Shown in pieces: positions 11,691-21,550 of a DNA stretch of 64,000 bases. Source of the stretch: Epiperipatus broadwayi (lineage: Eukaryota > Onychophora > Udeonychophora > Euonychophora > Peripatidae). How positions within the stretch are numbered: the stretch's first letter is position 1; each line of letters opens with the position of its first letter. Both the position numbers and the translations under genes were made by a program. The DNA lies in NCBI GenBank assembly GCA_028023455.1, contig JAQFVV010007275.1, forward strand, positions 1 to 64,000. The letters are read 5' to 3'. The notes beneath the pieces were generated by a model. It worked only from the letters and a program-made list of their open reading frames with translations, made no database searches and was not told the DNA's origin.

Positions 11691-12020
11691 AACAACCCTG
11701 GAATTTTATAATAAAAAATTGTTTATTTATTTGTCTTATAAATTTAATCTCTTTCAAATTACTATCCATTTGGTTCAATGCAACAATATAAACATGTTTT
11801 TCATTTTTCCAAATAGACCAGAAAGGCTTGCAAAGTGATGCCTTTTAATGCCTCTATCATTTTTTCCCGTGACTTCTAAGTTCACAAAGAAAAAAAAATT
11901 GAGAGATTTTTTCATTTAAGAGATTAAACAAAAATCATATGAAGCAAAATCAAATGAATATGGCTAATACATAAACTGGGTCATGCTGAGTTAAGTAAAA
12001 AGTGTTTACCCTCAAGGCTT
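11690..12020 (-). pseudogene. Mariner-like transposase 3' relic
   Basis: Minus-strand frames, with breaks, read YSFDFASYDF (compare the mariner consensus YSPDLAPxDF, which holds the third catalytic Asp). They are followed by EALKGITLQAF, LEKWKT-like sequence and IEPNGYYF-like sequence (compare the conserved NGDYFE C-terminus). The putative right end is near the GGGGGGACCAACAACCCTGG stretch at 11680-11700. Stops and indels show it is dead. Upstream parts (12021-12480) are too eroded to follow. The match rests on short motifs only. Confidence 0.42.
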
Positions 12021-12896
12021 TAAGAGATGACACTTTGTTGGGGTGGAATTTGCATTCTTTTCTTAGTCACAAAACAGGATGATTACATTTTTCCACATCA
12101 TGTAAATGTTTCAGAACTTGCACTAAAATGGCTAACCATTACAAACTAAATCTGATAGAAACATTCTGTTTGCATCAAAAGAAAAATCAGCATTATTTTG
12201 ACTTTGGAATTCACTGGCCAAGCTTTTTAGGAATGTGGTGAATTTAACATTTTAATTAAACCACTTATAAACTTGTGTATTATGAGATCAACTTGCTTAT
12301 AATCTGTTTCAAGCATTATAACTGTTTTCTTTGTCATTTTCTGTAAACGAAAACAGAATTTCACATTGCTCAATCTTTTCAGCTCTTATAAAAAAAATCA
12401 AAAAAATACATAAAATGCACTTTGAAAAAAAAATGTCTACATGGCCCCACAATTTTACATGGTGATATCATTTGGCAGATTGATGCAGAAGGGTTACTGC
12501 AAAAAGTATGCAGCAGAAGTATATACTATAACAGGCACACAAACCAGAGAATGATTCCAGTTATTTGTGGGCCTTCTCTCATGATTAATTACTATTTATT
12601 ATTATGATTTCTTAATTTTTAGCTGATTATGTTATAAATATACTTTCTGATTTTCTATTGCTCTCAGATGTAGAAAATTATTAGTGATCATTTTTGTGTA
12701 TTGAAAATGAAATAGAAAATGAAACAGAGTAATAAAAAATATCTTTGTAGCCTTCTACATGTCTATGGCTTTGCAATTGACTGCCAAAATGTAATAATAT
12801 AAAACCACATATTGGAGTTGATAAAAATGTATATTATAAAATAAACAAGTATTGGTTTGAATTGTGAATAAATATGATAACTCTCTTTTGCATATT
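12021..12896. other. Intergenic sequence, possibly eroded continuation of the mariner relic
   Basis: No clear motif seen. The open stretch at 12422-12607 has no family features. Confidence 0.4.
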
Positions 12897-12908
12897 ACTT
12901 ATATTTCA

Positions 12909-13077
12909 CATGATCACCAAGGCTTCTCACTGATGAAGTCCACAAGCCAGAAACTAATCTGGGGATATTGGATGAGTAGGTACTAGATAGGAATTTTATG
13001 CATAAGCCTTCTGGCATCCATTGATTACTCTGGCTTGCACCCAGTGGCACTACTGTATAGAAAGTTTTGCCTGTTTT
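12909..13077 (+). mobile_element. Family A ribozyme-element, short copy with ribozyme (A6)
   Basis: A 169-bp copy that keeps the ribozyme and the GTTTTGCC end. It is flanked by ACTTATATTTCA (12897-12908) and ACTTACATTTCA (13078-13089), a 12-bp duplication with one mismatch. This is the third family A copy with a 12-bp duplication. Confidence 0.85.
12915..12974 (+). ncRNA. Hammerhead ribozyme of family A, copy A6
   Basis: Core CTGATGA is at 12930-12936, loop II CACAA at 12941-12945, GAA at 12950-12952, ACTAAT at 12953-12958 and C17 at 12959 (AUC triplet). Helix I: TCTCA/TGGGG inner and CCAA/TTGG outer. Helix II is damaged (AGTC against GCCA has a mismatch), so folding should be weaker than in the copy at 10456. 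Confidence 0.65.
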
Positions 13078-13089
13078 ACTTACATTTCA

Positions 13090-13424
13090 ATAAGAATTCT
13101 ACTGGCAGTAGATAAGCACGTGCATATATGTATAAGAAAATCATTATTTGTACTATGCACATATATAAATATTTATTGGAGATTCATTTGTATTTTAGGT
13201 ATATCAAGTAGTCTTCAAATATGCATATACTTTTACATTTTTGACAACCAAGCTATAGACCTAGAGAAAATATAAAGTTATTTATTTATTAATAAATGAC
13301 AGTATGTATATATAATAATACACTCTGTTTTGTGTGTTTGTTTGATTGAATTTGAACAGTTATACGATTAAAAGGATTAATCATGATTCCTTTCTTTCTT
13401 TCCGAATACCAGTTTAAATCCAGC
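13090..13424. other. Intergenic sequence, nothing recognised
   Basis: The open frame crossing 13021-13275 starts inside family A sequence and has no protein motifs. Confidence 0.5.
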
Positions 13425-14115
13425 TTATTAAAATAAATCCAGCTTATTAAAATATCTAACTCAAACCAATTAATTCACTACTTCGTAACTAAATTATTAA
13501 ATCAATTTTATTGCAATATGAAGAGAAAAGAATCTATGTGATATTGGCTTTAACGTCTTATTTATATTTATATAGAATAGTTACGGTATTTGATTTCCCA
13601 TTCAATTATAAAACGTAAATGAAATTAAATAAAAAATATTAAAGTATGTATTTTTTTTTCTTGGAACTTTTTAAGAAATCAATCAATCAATATGTACTTA
13701 AAGAAATTTTCTTCTTTGGCAATTCTTTGAAGATTTAAATATAACTTATTGGTACAGTGTTTGTATCTAAGTTGAAATTTTCTTTTTGATCTTAAAATAA
13801 AAATAGTGGCTAGATTAAGCTCCAGTATATATATATATATGGGACTTTTAAATTTTCTGTAAGCATAACAAAAAACAAATTCTCTTAAGATTTGAAGTTA
13901 TTATATGTTAAGAAGTTTTATGTATGCACAAAATATATAAATATAACTATCAGCAGGCGTTTGTTTAATTAATGATTTAATAAATGAGACTCTATAAAGT
14001 CTCCATGCAATTTGTAATAAGTCTTGATAAAATTATCCATATAACTTGTATATATGGAGAAGTGAAATACTCTGGTGACATTGTTTGAGTGATTTGATCA
14101 GGACAGTCATAGATT
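13425..14115. repeat. Ancient duplicated block, copy 2 (partner 8481-9170)
   Basis: Colinear with 8481-9170 through the shared words listed there. A 15-bp tandem repeat (AATCCAGCTTATTAAA) sits at its left edge (about 13416-13450). It is followed directly by an RTE 3' fragment, which is not present after copy 1. Confidence 0.6.
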
Positions 14116-14116
14116 T

Positions 14117-14315
14117 CTTCATCATCATCATTTTCAACGATTGTTGATACACTATATGATAAAAATTTCTACACATTTATTCCAGTTTCTATGATTTGTA
14201 GAATCTCTTCTCTACACTAGAAATCTTTCTTATTTTATCCCTCCATCTCACATGCGGTCTCTTTCTAAATCTTTTACCTTCTCTTTGGATCCAATTGTCT
14301 TAATACATCTTCTGA
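14117..14315 (-). pseudogene. RTE-type LINE 3'-end fragment
   Basis: Carries the (TGA)n tail on the minus strand (plus-strand TTCATCATCATCATTTTCAAC at 14120). It continues with words shared with RTE-2 (TTATTTTATCCCTCCATCTC, ACATGCGGTCTCTTTCTAAA, TCTTTTACC). It is 5'-truncated, as LINE copies usually are. Confidence 0.7.
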
Positions 14316-14350
14316 AATGACACACATTACAGTTACAAATAATGATAGAT

Positions 14351-14449
14351 GTCACGCGTTAATGGCCTAGTGGTTAGCATAGTTGCCTTCCAAGCAGCTG
14401 GCCCTGGTTCGCTTCCCAGTCAACGCATTTAACATATAAAAAAAAAATA
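14351..14449 (+). mobile_element. Minimal tRNA-derived SINE, family C (C3)
   Basis: A-box-like AATGGCCTAGTGGTTAGCAT lies near 14361 and box B GGTTCGCTTCCC at 14406-14417, ending CATTTAACATAT plus A-run. The flanking word AATAATGATAGAT is repeated on both sides (about 14338-14350 and 14447-14459), a target-site duplication. Confidence 0.88.
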
Positions 14450-14884
14450 ATGATAGATAAAAATTTTGATAGACACTAAACTTTTCAGATGCGCCTGAAC
14501 TCTTTTATATTATTTAATTTTTTAAACAAAAACATAAATAAGATGATTGGGTTGTCTATTAAAAAAAAACAAATGGATGTTAATATTGAATAACATGGAA
14601 TAGAAAATTTGGAAATCACAATTAATTAACTCTTTTATTTCACAAACGGCTTTTTCTTCAATAACAAGTTTAATACTTTTTTGAGTTAACAAAATAAAAA
14701 TAAAAAAAACTACTAAAAAATTTCAAGATTGTTTTTTAAAAGGTTTAGCAAATGTAAACATGTTTTGAAAAATTGGCATTATATAGAAAAAAAAATTTTT
14801 TAATTAAAATAAAAATGAAAATAACTTTTTAAAATAATTTTAAAAATAAAAATATGAAACTTAATACAAATATTTGTATTTACA
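14450..14884. other. AT-rich intergenic sequence
   Basis: Faint similarity to 10675-10800 (TTTTCTTCAATAACAAGTTT against TTTTCTTCATATAATAAGTTT) hints that the ancient duplication may extend here. Not certain. Confidence 0.35.
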
Positions 14885-15510
14885 TACTGGACTATTTCCT
14901 TCATCTAATGTAAGTATTGAGAACACAAATTGATAATTAGAAAAGAAAAAACAGAGGTGTCTAAGGTGGCAGACCATGTATGTACCAATGAACATATGCT
15001 CAATTGGGGGAATACAAAAATATTGGATAGAGAAGACAAGGAACAAAGAAGAAAATTTAAAGAAACTACTCACATGAAAATGGTGAACAACCCCATAAGT
15101 CAACATTGTGTGACTATACACTATACATAATGGCTGGAAAACAACTTTGCTCCTAAAAAAAGTGGAAGAATCAAAATGAACTTCATACATAAGTATATAA
15201 AATTTCTACTGACTGTTGACTTTAGAAGGATGGCTCAGTTGGTTAGAGTGTTACCTTAAAATTCAATATTCAAGAATCTAAGGGTCCCAGTTTGATTCCC
15301 ATGCTAGTACTGTCACTGGTCAGGCCAGCAATTCCTGAAAAAGAGGGAGAAATAATACCTCTCAAAGCATTGTCCATATACTGACCTGTGTGCTATTGCT
15401 AACTGTTGAATGTATTTGGAATATTTAAATAAAGTTCATTTTTTCTAAAGACATTCAATACTTTATATTAGATGATGGAAATAGTCCAATATATAAACAT
15501 AAATACAACT
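14885..15510 (+). mobile_element. Penelope-like element fragment (B3) with tRNA-like module
   Basis: The left edge is a short inverted copy of the tail (TACTGGACTATTTCCTTCAT at 14886). Next comes a GIY-YIG nuclease fragment (14930-15130) and a 3' region with a strong tRNA-like module: box A GGATGGCTCAGTTGGTTAGAG at about 15229-15249 and box B-like GGTCCCAGTTTGATTCCC near 15283-15300. The right edge is AAATAGTCCAATATATAAAC at about 15480-15500. The head-inverted tail gives terminal inverted repeats, as in B1/B2. The 3' region also holds a stem flanked by CTGAAAAAGAGG and CCTCTCAAAG (15336-15366). Confidence 0.72.
14930..15130 (+). pseudogene. GIY-YIG endonuclease C-terminal fragment (Penelope-like)
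   Basis: A 66-codon open fragment. EVSKVADHVCTNEHMLNWGN followed by TKILDREDKEQRRKFKETTH matches the AxAEH...GH..W...KIL.RE...RR..KE.. signature of the GIY-YIG domain in Penelope-like elements, including the His and catalytic-region Glu. The N-terminal GIY and YIG motifs and the reverse transcriptase are absent. The end of the domain is rearranged relative to B2 (IHNGWKT here, IHNV-stop-KPLINFALRKR there). In an intact element this nuclease nicks the target for reverse transcription. Confidence 0.7.
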
Positions 15511-16475
15511 AAAATACCAACATTACAAACATTCAGGAAAACATTAATACAAATATAATGTAATATTTTGTAAGACTTTATGCTTATTTAATGTGGAAAT
15601 CATCATATATATGTCAATGTGTTTTTACAAGACAAAATAATTTTAATTTGTTAATATCAGTAAGTGATAATATGGGCAAGGGACTGAGAAGTCACTATAT
15701 ATATATATATATATATATATAATTTGACTAAAGAGAGAAAGTCACTATATATATATATATATATATATATAATTTGCCTAAAGAAAGAAAGCTCATTTAA
15801 AATAATTTAAAATCATATATTTTTAAAAATGTTAACAGACACTTCTCATCTAAAACTTTATTATGTCTAATTATCCACTACATAAAAAAATCAGACACCC
15901 TCTCTTGTTAAACATGCATTTTATAATCATGCATAGTATTTTACTTATTGAAAGCTGATCATAAAATTGCTGCAATATATATTAAATATTATTTCATATT
16001 GACTTTTGAATTTGAGATCATTTATATTCAGTAGTTTTTAGCATTTCTGGTACAAATCAATTTATAAAAAACTAACTTTAAGAAATTTGCTTTTAATCTT
16101 TAACTTTAAACTTATTGAGAATAAATGTTTGAAATATAGAAAAAGCCTAACAATTTATTCACAGAAATAATTTTAAAAAATTAACATTAATTGAGAAAAT
16201 TAACATTTCAAATAATTAATAGTTAAATCCATGAATATTCAAAATTTTTTGTCATTTATTTGACTGATGAGGTTGCTAATTATTTATTGATATATGTTAA
16301 TGAGTAAATAAATAAAACAATTTCTTTTTTAATTATTTATAAATGAATAAATAAATCATTTTTATTACAACCCTGGTGTTTAAGAATGCTTTTACTGTCG
16401 GCATTTTGAGTTTAATTTAATTTGATCATTTAGTAATATTATTTATTTTTTGTCAACATAATCAAGGTTGATGAT
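15511..16475. other. Intergenic sequence with a duplicated (AT)n motif
   Basis: GTCACTATATAT...AATTTG is present twice in tandem (15692-15725 and 15740-15775), each with an (AT)n core. Nothing else recognised. Confidence 0.55.
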
Positions 16476-16571
16476 ATTTTTTTTTCTCATGTGTCATAGC
16501 ATCAACCAGGAAGCAAACCTGCTAACCTGGAACAACTGCTTGTAAAGCAGCTGTCGCTAACCCCTCGATCT
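16476..16571 (-). mobile_element. Minimal tRNA-derived SINE, family C (C4)
   Basis: Reverse-strand copy: T-run at 16478-16486, then CTCATGTGTCATAGCATCAA, complement of the box B near 16510, and complement of the A-box region to about 16571. An imperfect duplication, TTGATGATATTTT/TTGACTGATATTTT, lies around it. Confidence 0.8.
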
Positions 16572-16578
16572 TTAATGC

Positions 16579-17022
16579 TTGACTGATATTTTAATTTTGG
16601 CAATAAAAGAGCTAGGAATAATACTTATAATGATTTTAATAATAATGTATATAATTTTAATTAAGAAAAATAGAATTAAATATTTTATTAATGAAGAGAA
16701 ATCAAGAAAAATTATTTTTAAAAAATCACAACAAGCATGGTTACAAAAGATGGCAGTCATTAAAAAAATTATCATTAAAAAATTTAAGTATAGAAATGAC
16801 AGATATAATGCAGATAAAAATTTAGCAGGTTTACAAAACAATCAATTTATTAAATTATATAAAAATTATGGATATAACCCTAAACTCATTAAAAATATAC
16901 TTTTTAATTCTAAAAATTCTATATTAAATAATAACATTTTGATGCAAAATGATTATAAAGATGATAGAAACAATAGTTCAATAAGAAATGGATCAAACTT
17001 TATATCATCACAAAATTTATAG
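16579..17022 (+). CDS. Uncharacterised 147-codon ORF, unassigned
   Basis: I do not recognise this protein. Residues 4-27 (ILILAIKELGIILIMILIIM then YIIL) would make one membrane-spanning helix. The rest is rich in K, N and I (KKIIIKKFKYRNDRYNADKN), with no cysteine or histidine pattern and no known motif. It starts 8 bases after a family C SINE. In sequence this AT-rich a 147-codon open frame is longer than expected by chance, but an antisense frame (16572-16841) is also open, which suggests compositional bias. It could be an exon, a decayed element ORF or chance. Confidence 0.25.
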   Translation: MTDILILAIKELGIILIMILIIMYIILIKKNRIKYFINEEKSRKIIFKKSQQAWLQKMAVIKKIIIKKFKYRNDRYNADKNLAGLQNNQFIKLYKNYGYNPKLIKNILFNSKNSILNNNILMQNDYKDDRNNSSIRNGSNFISSQNL

Positions 17023-17135
17023 TACATTAATAAAAAACAAAAATTATACTGATAAGGATATAAATATTGTGTAGTCAAATTATAAGTCTGGATAAAGTAA
17101 TATGTAATTATAAATTAGGATACAATATAAAATAC

Positions 17136-17336
17136 ATGTAATTAGAGGGATTTGAACTCAGGATTTGTCACACTATTCATCCTCCATTCCATCTCATGTA
17201 ACCAATACATATAACCACATACATGTGAAAAAGATGCATCTTTTTTGCATGTGTGTGGTCATGCATATTGGTTGCTTGAGATGTAGTGGAGGATAAATAC
17301 ACTGAAAAATCCTGAATTCAAATTCCTCTAATTACA
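17136..17336. mobile_element. Family H fold-back element, short copy (H2)
   Basis: A 200-bp hairpin with inverted ends ATGTAATTAGAGGGATTTGA and its complement TCAAATTCCTCTAATTACAT. The inner arms carry the shared CATGTGTGTGGTCATG word. The ribozyme segment is missing. Confidence 0.8.
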
Positions 17337-18779
17337 TATATAAGAAACATTTAATATAAGCAAATTAAATACTGTCTTAGAATTAAATATAAATAAAAAG
17401 CAATCATGTATAATGTTAATTGTAATAATTGTAATATGATTTACTATGGTCATACAGGAAACAGGGGTAAAAACCAAAGAATATAACAATGAAATTAGTA
17501 GATAAGATAATAAATCTGCTTTATATATCATTAATTACAATATGGACATAAAGTTAAATGCTAAATAATGTATAAATGTACGCATGCATCAATTAAACTA
17601 TATTGGTTATATTTCTACTTGTGATACTTTTGTTTTTTTTCAGTAGCTGCAATTGTCTATAGCTTGGAAAGATAATGTGTATTATGTTGTAAAAAAATTA
17701 TCCTGTGACAATTTCCATAGCTTGCAATTAGTTAAAAATACACATACCTCTTTGAGATGTTGAGTGGTTTTTCTTTTGAAGACCTCCATCTTCTGTATCT
17801 GTCAAGATCTTACTACTCTTTTTCACTTTTTAATTTAGAGTCTGTAATTTTTGTCATCTTAATTTAATTCAGTATTTAAGACTCATTTTTATGCCATGTT
17901 TCTTGCATGGCCATTCAAATTTGTTTTATATATTTATTAAATAATATACATGGGGGAACATATTGCTAAAGTATCTACAATATTCTGCAAAGGTTTGTTT
18001 AGAAAAATAGACTGAATATAGTTTTGATTCTTATTGGTTGATTATTTCTATTTTTTTACTGAAGTAGAGTTGTACAATTGATTTTCTCTCATTGTTTAAT
18101 CCAAATTTCTATTTTTAATTCTTTGTACTATTAATTATGCTAATGCTACTAATACTATTTGTAACCACATCACTTAATGACTGTTTGATGTATAATGAAG
18201 TTTTTCCTGATTAATGAGGTTGGGTTGCTCTCATATTATAGTGTTTACATTTGAATTTTGGACACATATATAATGTAAAATCATAGCAATTTAACCCTAT
18301 AGATAAGTATGAGAAGTTATTGTTTCCTGACCTGAAATGAACATGGGAATATAATTTTGATTTATTTTAGTTGGACATTTAAATTGGTAAATGTGTGGGT
18401 TAAAAAGCAATTACAAAAAAACTCCATTAATTTGCTAAATTCATTAATGTTATAATTTAAATAGATATTTTTTATCAGACTAGTTACAAAGTTTTCTCCA
18501 TGCTTATTCATCTTTACTAATGCTTATTTGGACAACACCTTATTATAAAATTCAGTGATGGTGAACAATTATCCTGCTAAAACAGTAATATGTAAACTGC
18601 AGTTGTGTAGAGTGAGGTTATATTTTATTAGTTTATAACAAATGTTAACCGCAGAATAGAGGTGACTATAATTAATAAAAAAGTAAATACACCATAATAT
18701 TCAGAAATTAAACTAGCTTCAAATCTATATGATTACACAAGCAAGTTGGCTTACATTGAAAACTTGTTTTAATTTGGAT
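17337..18779. other. Intergenic sequence, nothing firmly recognised
   Basis: 18535-18640 (CCTGCTAAAACAGTAATATG, then AACTGCAGTTGTGTAGAGTG) resembles the right flank of the family A relative at 18990-19040 and may be a separate decayed copy. Confidence 0.45.
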
Positions 18780-19050
18780 TGATATCTTAACAGTGTATAA
18801 CAGAGAGTTAAAAGAAGGGTTCTAGAAGGAAGCTGTATTAGATCCAGCTCTAAGTGTACTGGTTTAGTAATCCAAAGCTCTTCACCGATGAAAGCTGTAA
18901 GACTGAAACTAATCGGATGATATTGAGGTCTATTATTATTTACTAAAACTTACAGTAAATGACTTAGAGAGGGTGGGAAATATGCTGCTAAAATAGCAAT
19001 ATGTAAGCTGGAGTTATATGATGGAGTCACGTGATATTTTATTTATTTAT
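18780..19050 (+). repeat. Diverged family A relative with ribozyme remnant
   Basis: Parallels family A in order: TTAGATCCAGCTCTAAGTG, AATCCAAAGCTCTTCACCGATGAAAGC, ACTGAAACTAATCGG. The ribozyme segment (about 18867-18925) reads CCGAUGA...GAAACUAAUC, so only U4 of the CUGAUGA box is changed. The same subfamily seems present at 29150-29385. Confidence 0.6.
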
Positions 19051-19892
19051 AAGTTAATAGAATAAACTTTATCTAAGATAGTGTTTAAATTACAATCCAT
19101 CCTAGATTTACACATTAACTTTGAAATATGTTTTTATTCTTTATTGACCAGCATATTATATTATAAATACTTTTAATAATGCAGAATATTAAAATTAAAT
19201 AGGAGAGAGAATTCTGAGATCGTATTTATATATTATGAATTAAGCATATGATGAACTAAATTTATTCTCTCTTTTTAAATTTATAAAAATTAATACATTT
19301 AAATAAAACAGTGATCACTTAAAGGTTTTTCCTTTGATTATAAATCACTATAATATCATTTACATAATATAGATTTTGTGTAACTTTAGACGATTTTTAA
19401 AACTGATATATAAACAATTTTCTCAGATCACGACCATAGTCAACAATATTTTAGATCTATCATGTTGCAATTTTTGATTTCAATTCTTAAGTATTTTTTA
19501 TGTTCCCAGATTTCACAATGAATATTATGATTTAAGCAAAAATGATAAGAAAATACTTCGTTTATAGATTGGAAGTTTATGTTGAAGATACATTTTTAAA
19601 ATTAAATTTTTTAAAGAGATTTTTACTTAGTAATGTAACCAATCATTTTTTAGAATAGCATTAACCAGCTTGCCAGAAGAAATATTAAGAATTTTTTTTT
19701 TTACTCAGACATAATATCTAGTTTAAGAAAATAAAAGTTCGATTAGCAATGAGTCTTAGAAACTCAGTACTTCACTTTTAAATTAGTACACATATATGGA
19801 AATGGCTTTCTTTATACGTTTATGAATAACCCAACTATATTAATGTTCATTTTCTAATTCACTGACTAAACAAAATAACTTTTATTTCTTAA
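19051..19892. other. Intergenic sequence, nothing recognised
   Basis: No repeats shared with the window and no coding motif seen. Confidence 0.5.
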
Positions 19893-19999
19893 GTCAAGCG
19901 TTGGTGGTCGAATGGTCGGCACAGCCGCCTTACAAGTAGTTGTCCTTGGTTTGTGGGTTCGCTTCCTGGCCGATGCTTTGACACATAAGAAAAAAAAAT
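19893..19999 (+). mobile_element. Minimal tRNA-derived SINE, family C (C5)
   Basis: Box A-like TTGGTGGTCGAATGGTCGGC at 19901-19920 and box B GGGTTCGCTTCC at 19956-19967, ending GATGCTTTGACACATAAG plus A-run. A short GGTTTGTG insertion precedes box B, as in the copy at 43619. Probable duplication ATTTCTTAA/ATCTCTTAA on the flanks. Confidence 0.88.
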
Positions 20000-20265
20000 T
20001 ATCTCTTAAATATACAGTATTTATGTTGTTAGTTTAATGACAATTTGAAAAAAAAAATGTTTGTCTGAAGATATTTGAACTGCTATTTAAGTACTATGAA
20101 GTTGTGATGAGAAATAAATATGAAATTACTAATTGAAAATTTATATTCAACAATGACTTGCCTTCAACTAGTGGACTAGTTCAGATTCCTTTCTTACTGC
20201 AATCGGAATGAACATTCATTTCCGGTAACCAATATATATATATAAAATACATATTTTGGTTATGT

Positions 20266-20373
20266 GTTAAAACTTAATATAATATGACGTTGATTGTCAC
20301 ACAAGCCATCCACAGAGTTATGTGGATGGTTTGTGACAAGTTGAAACGTAGTATATTGATATTAAGTTTTAAC
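20266..20373. mobile_element. Tiny MITE-like perfect-ended hairpin
   Basis: 108 bp with inverted ends GTTAAAACTTAATATAATAT/ATATTGATATTAAGTTTTAAC. The very strong central stem TGTCACACAAGCCATCCACA/TGTGGATGGTTTGTGACA (20297-20340) has a 6-nt loop. No coding capacity. Confidence 0.8.
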
Positions 20374-20439
20374 AGGATGAATTTATTTTATATTTAACCC
20401 GTAAATCTTCGTTTTAACATATATATATATAAAGATAAT

Positions 20440-21028
20440 GCACAGCCAATGGCAAGAACAGGCCAATAGGCAATGATGATCGCTGAATCTGAATGTATCC
20501 ATTAAGGTTGGGGATAAATAGCCAGCTTTTTTGAAGATAAGGCAGAAAAAATGACTGTCAAACCTGAATAACAGTAGCCTAGTTTTCAATATATGGTCGA
20601 GGGAAATTCCTGCTAATCTGAGCAGCAGTGATCATTCTCCAGACTATAGCTATTTAAGCTAATGGTTAACACAATGAGGCAAGTCCACATTTAGGACCAG
20701 AAGCTGCCAGAACTAAAGCTGACTTGAGATAAGTTATAAATACAGCCAGAAGAGTTCTCTTCACAAGGCAGGCTGTCAAGTACAGCTGGAAGTGGGTAGA
20801 GAAATCTATAAAAGCACATACAGTCCCTTCTTCAACAGTTTACCTTAGAACAAGTAGCTATACCTCATCTAGACACTAGCAGGCAGAGTATAGTCATCAT
20901 TATTTAAATCTATAAATATTGCAAATATATTATAAATTGAGTATATGTCTATATATGACTAATAAATATTTTATTAAAACATATGTATACTCATTTGTGT
21001 TTATATGTATACTTGTCACTTGTTACAA
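20440..21028 (+). repeat. Possible solo LTR (unassigned family)
   Basis: Locally higher GC, with a TATA-like CTATAAAAGCACATAC at 20806-20821, an AATAAATATTTTATT polyadenylation-like motif at 20960, and an end resembling an LTR 3' terminus (TTGTCACTTGTTACAACA at 21011-21028). No matching second LTR, primer-binding site or gag-pol was found, and I cannot place the 5' edge. A promoter/first exon of an unrecognised gene is an alternative. Confidence 0.35.
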
Positions 21029-21329
21029 CAGTCAGTTGCTAGGAAAAACAAATTAAATTCAAAAATTCCACCTGCAGATTGAACTCAAACGCTTTATTTA
21101 ATAGTCTGAAATATTTTTTTTTATTTACTCAACCAACAATTGATCACTTTACTATGTACTGTTGAAAATGTATATTTCAAATAAGGGTTTTTAATTATCT
21201 ATTGTTTAAGAAAGTATAAATCATAAGTTATGTTCTGTATGAAGTATAGATTTTAAATTACTATTATATTTATAAATCTTATTAACTGCTATTTTCTTTT
21301 TATTATAAATTTATTTGAATATTAAATAA

Positions 21330-21550
21330 ACATCACTTGATTATCATTCTTTATGTTTACACAATCTGCTAACACATAGACTAAACTTTCCATATAATAG
21401 CAACACTCAGTGCAAGTCAGAGTGATCAATGGATGCTAGAAGGTTTGTGCTTTATATATATATGTCAAAGCGTCGGCCGGGAAGCAAATCCCGGTACAAC
21501 TGTTACATTTCTATGTAGCATCCATTGATAACTCTGGCTTGCTTTAACTT
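21330..21550 (-). mobile_element. Family A fold-back copy carrying a SINE fragment (A7)
   Basis: The left arm runs from AACATCACTTGATTATCATTC through ACTAAACTTTCCATATAATAG to GGATGCTAGAAGG (to about 21441). A right-arm remnant, GCATCCATTGATAACTCTGG, begins at 21518. Between the arms, at 21461-21507, lies a minus-strand family C SINE fragment (GTCAAAGCGTCGGCCGGGAA, GCAAATCCCGGTACAACTG). Confidence 0.75.
21461..21507 (-). mobile_element. Family C SINE fragment inside a family A loop (C6)
   Basis: Complement of the 3' half of the SINE (tail and box B region) without its A-box half. It sits exactly in the loop of the family A palindrome, replacing the normal interior. Confidence 0.7.

Noticed and set aside
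16245-16290. CTGATGAGG as a hammerhead core
   Set aside because: No GAAA box or helix II partner downstream.
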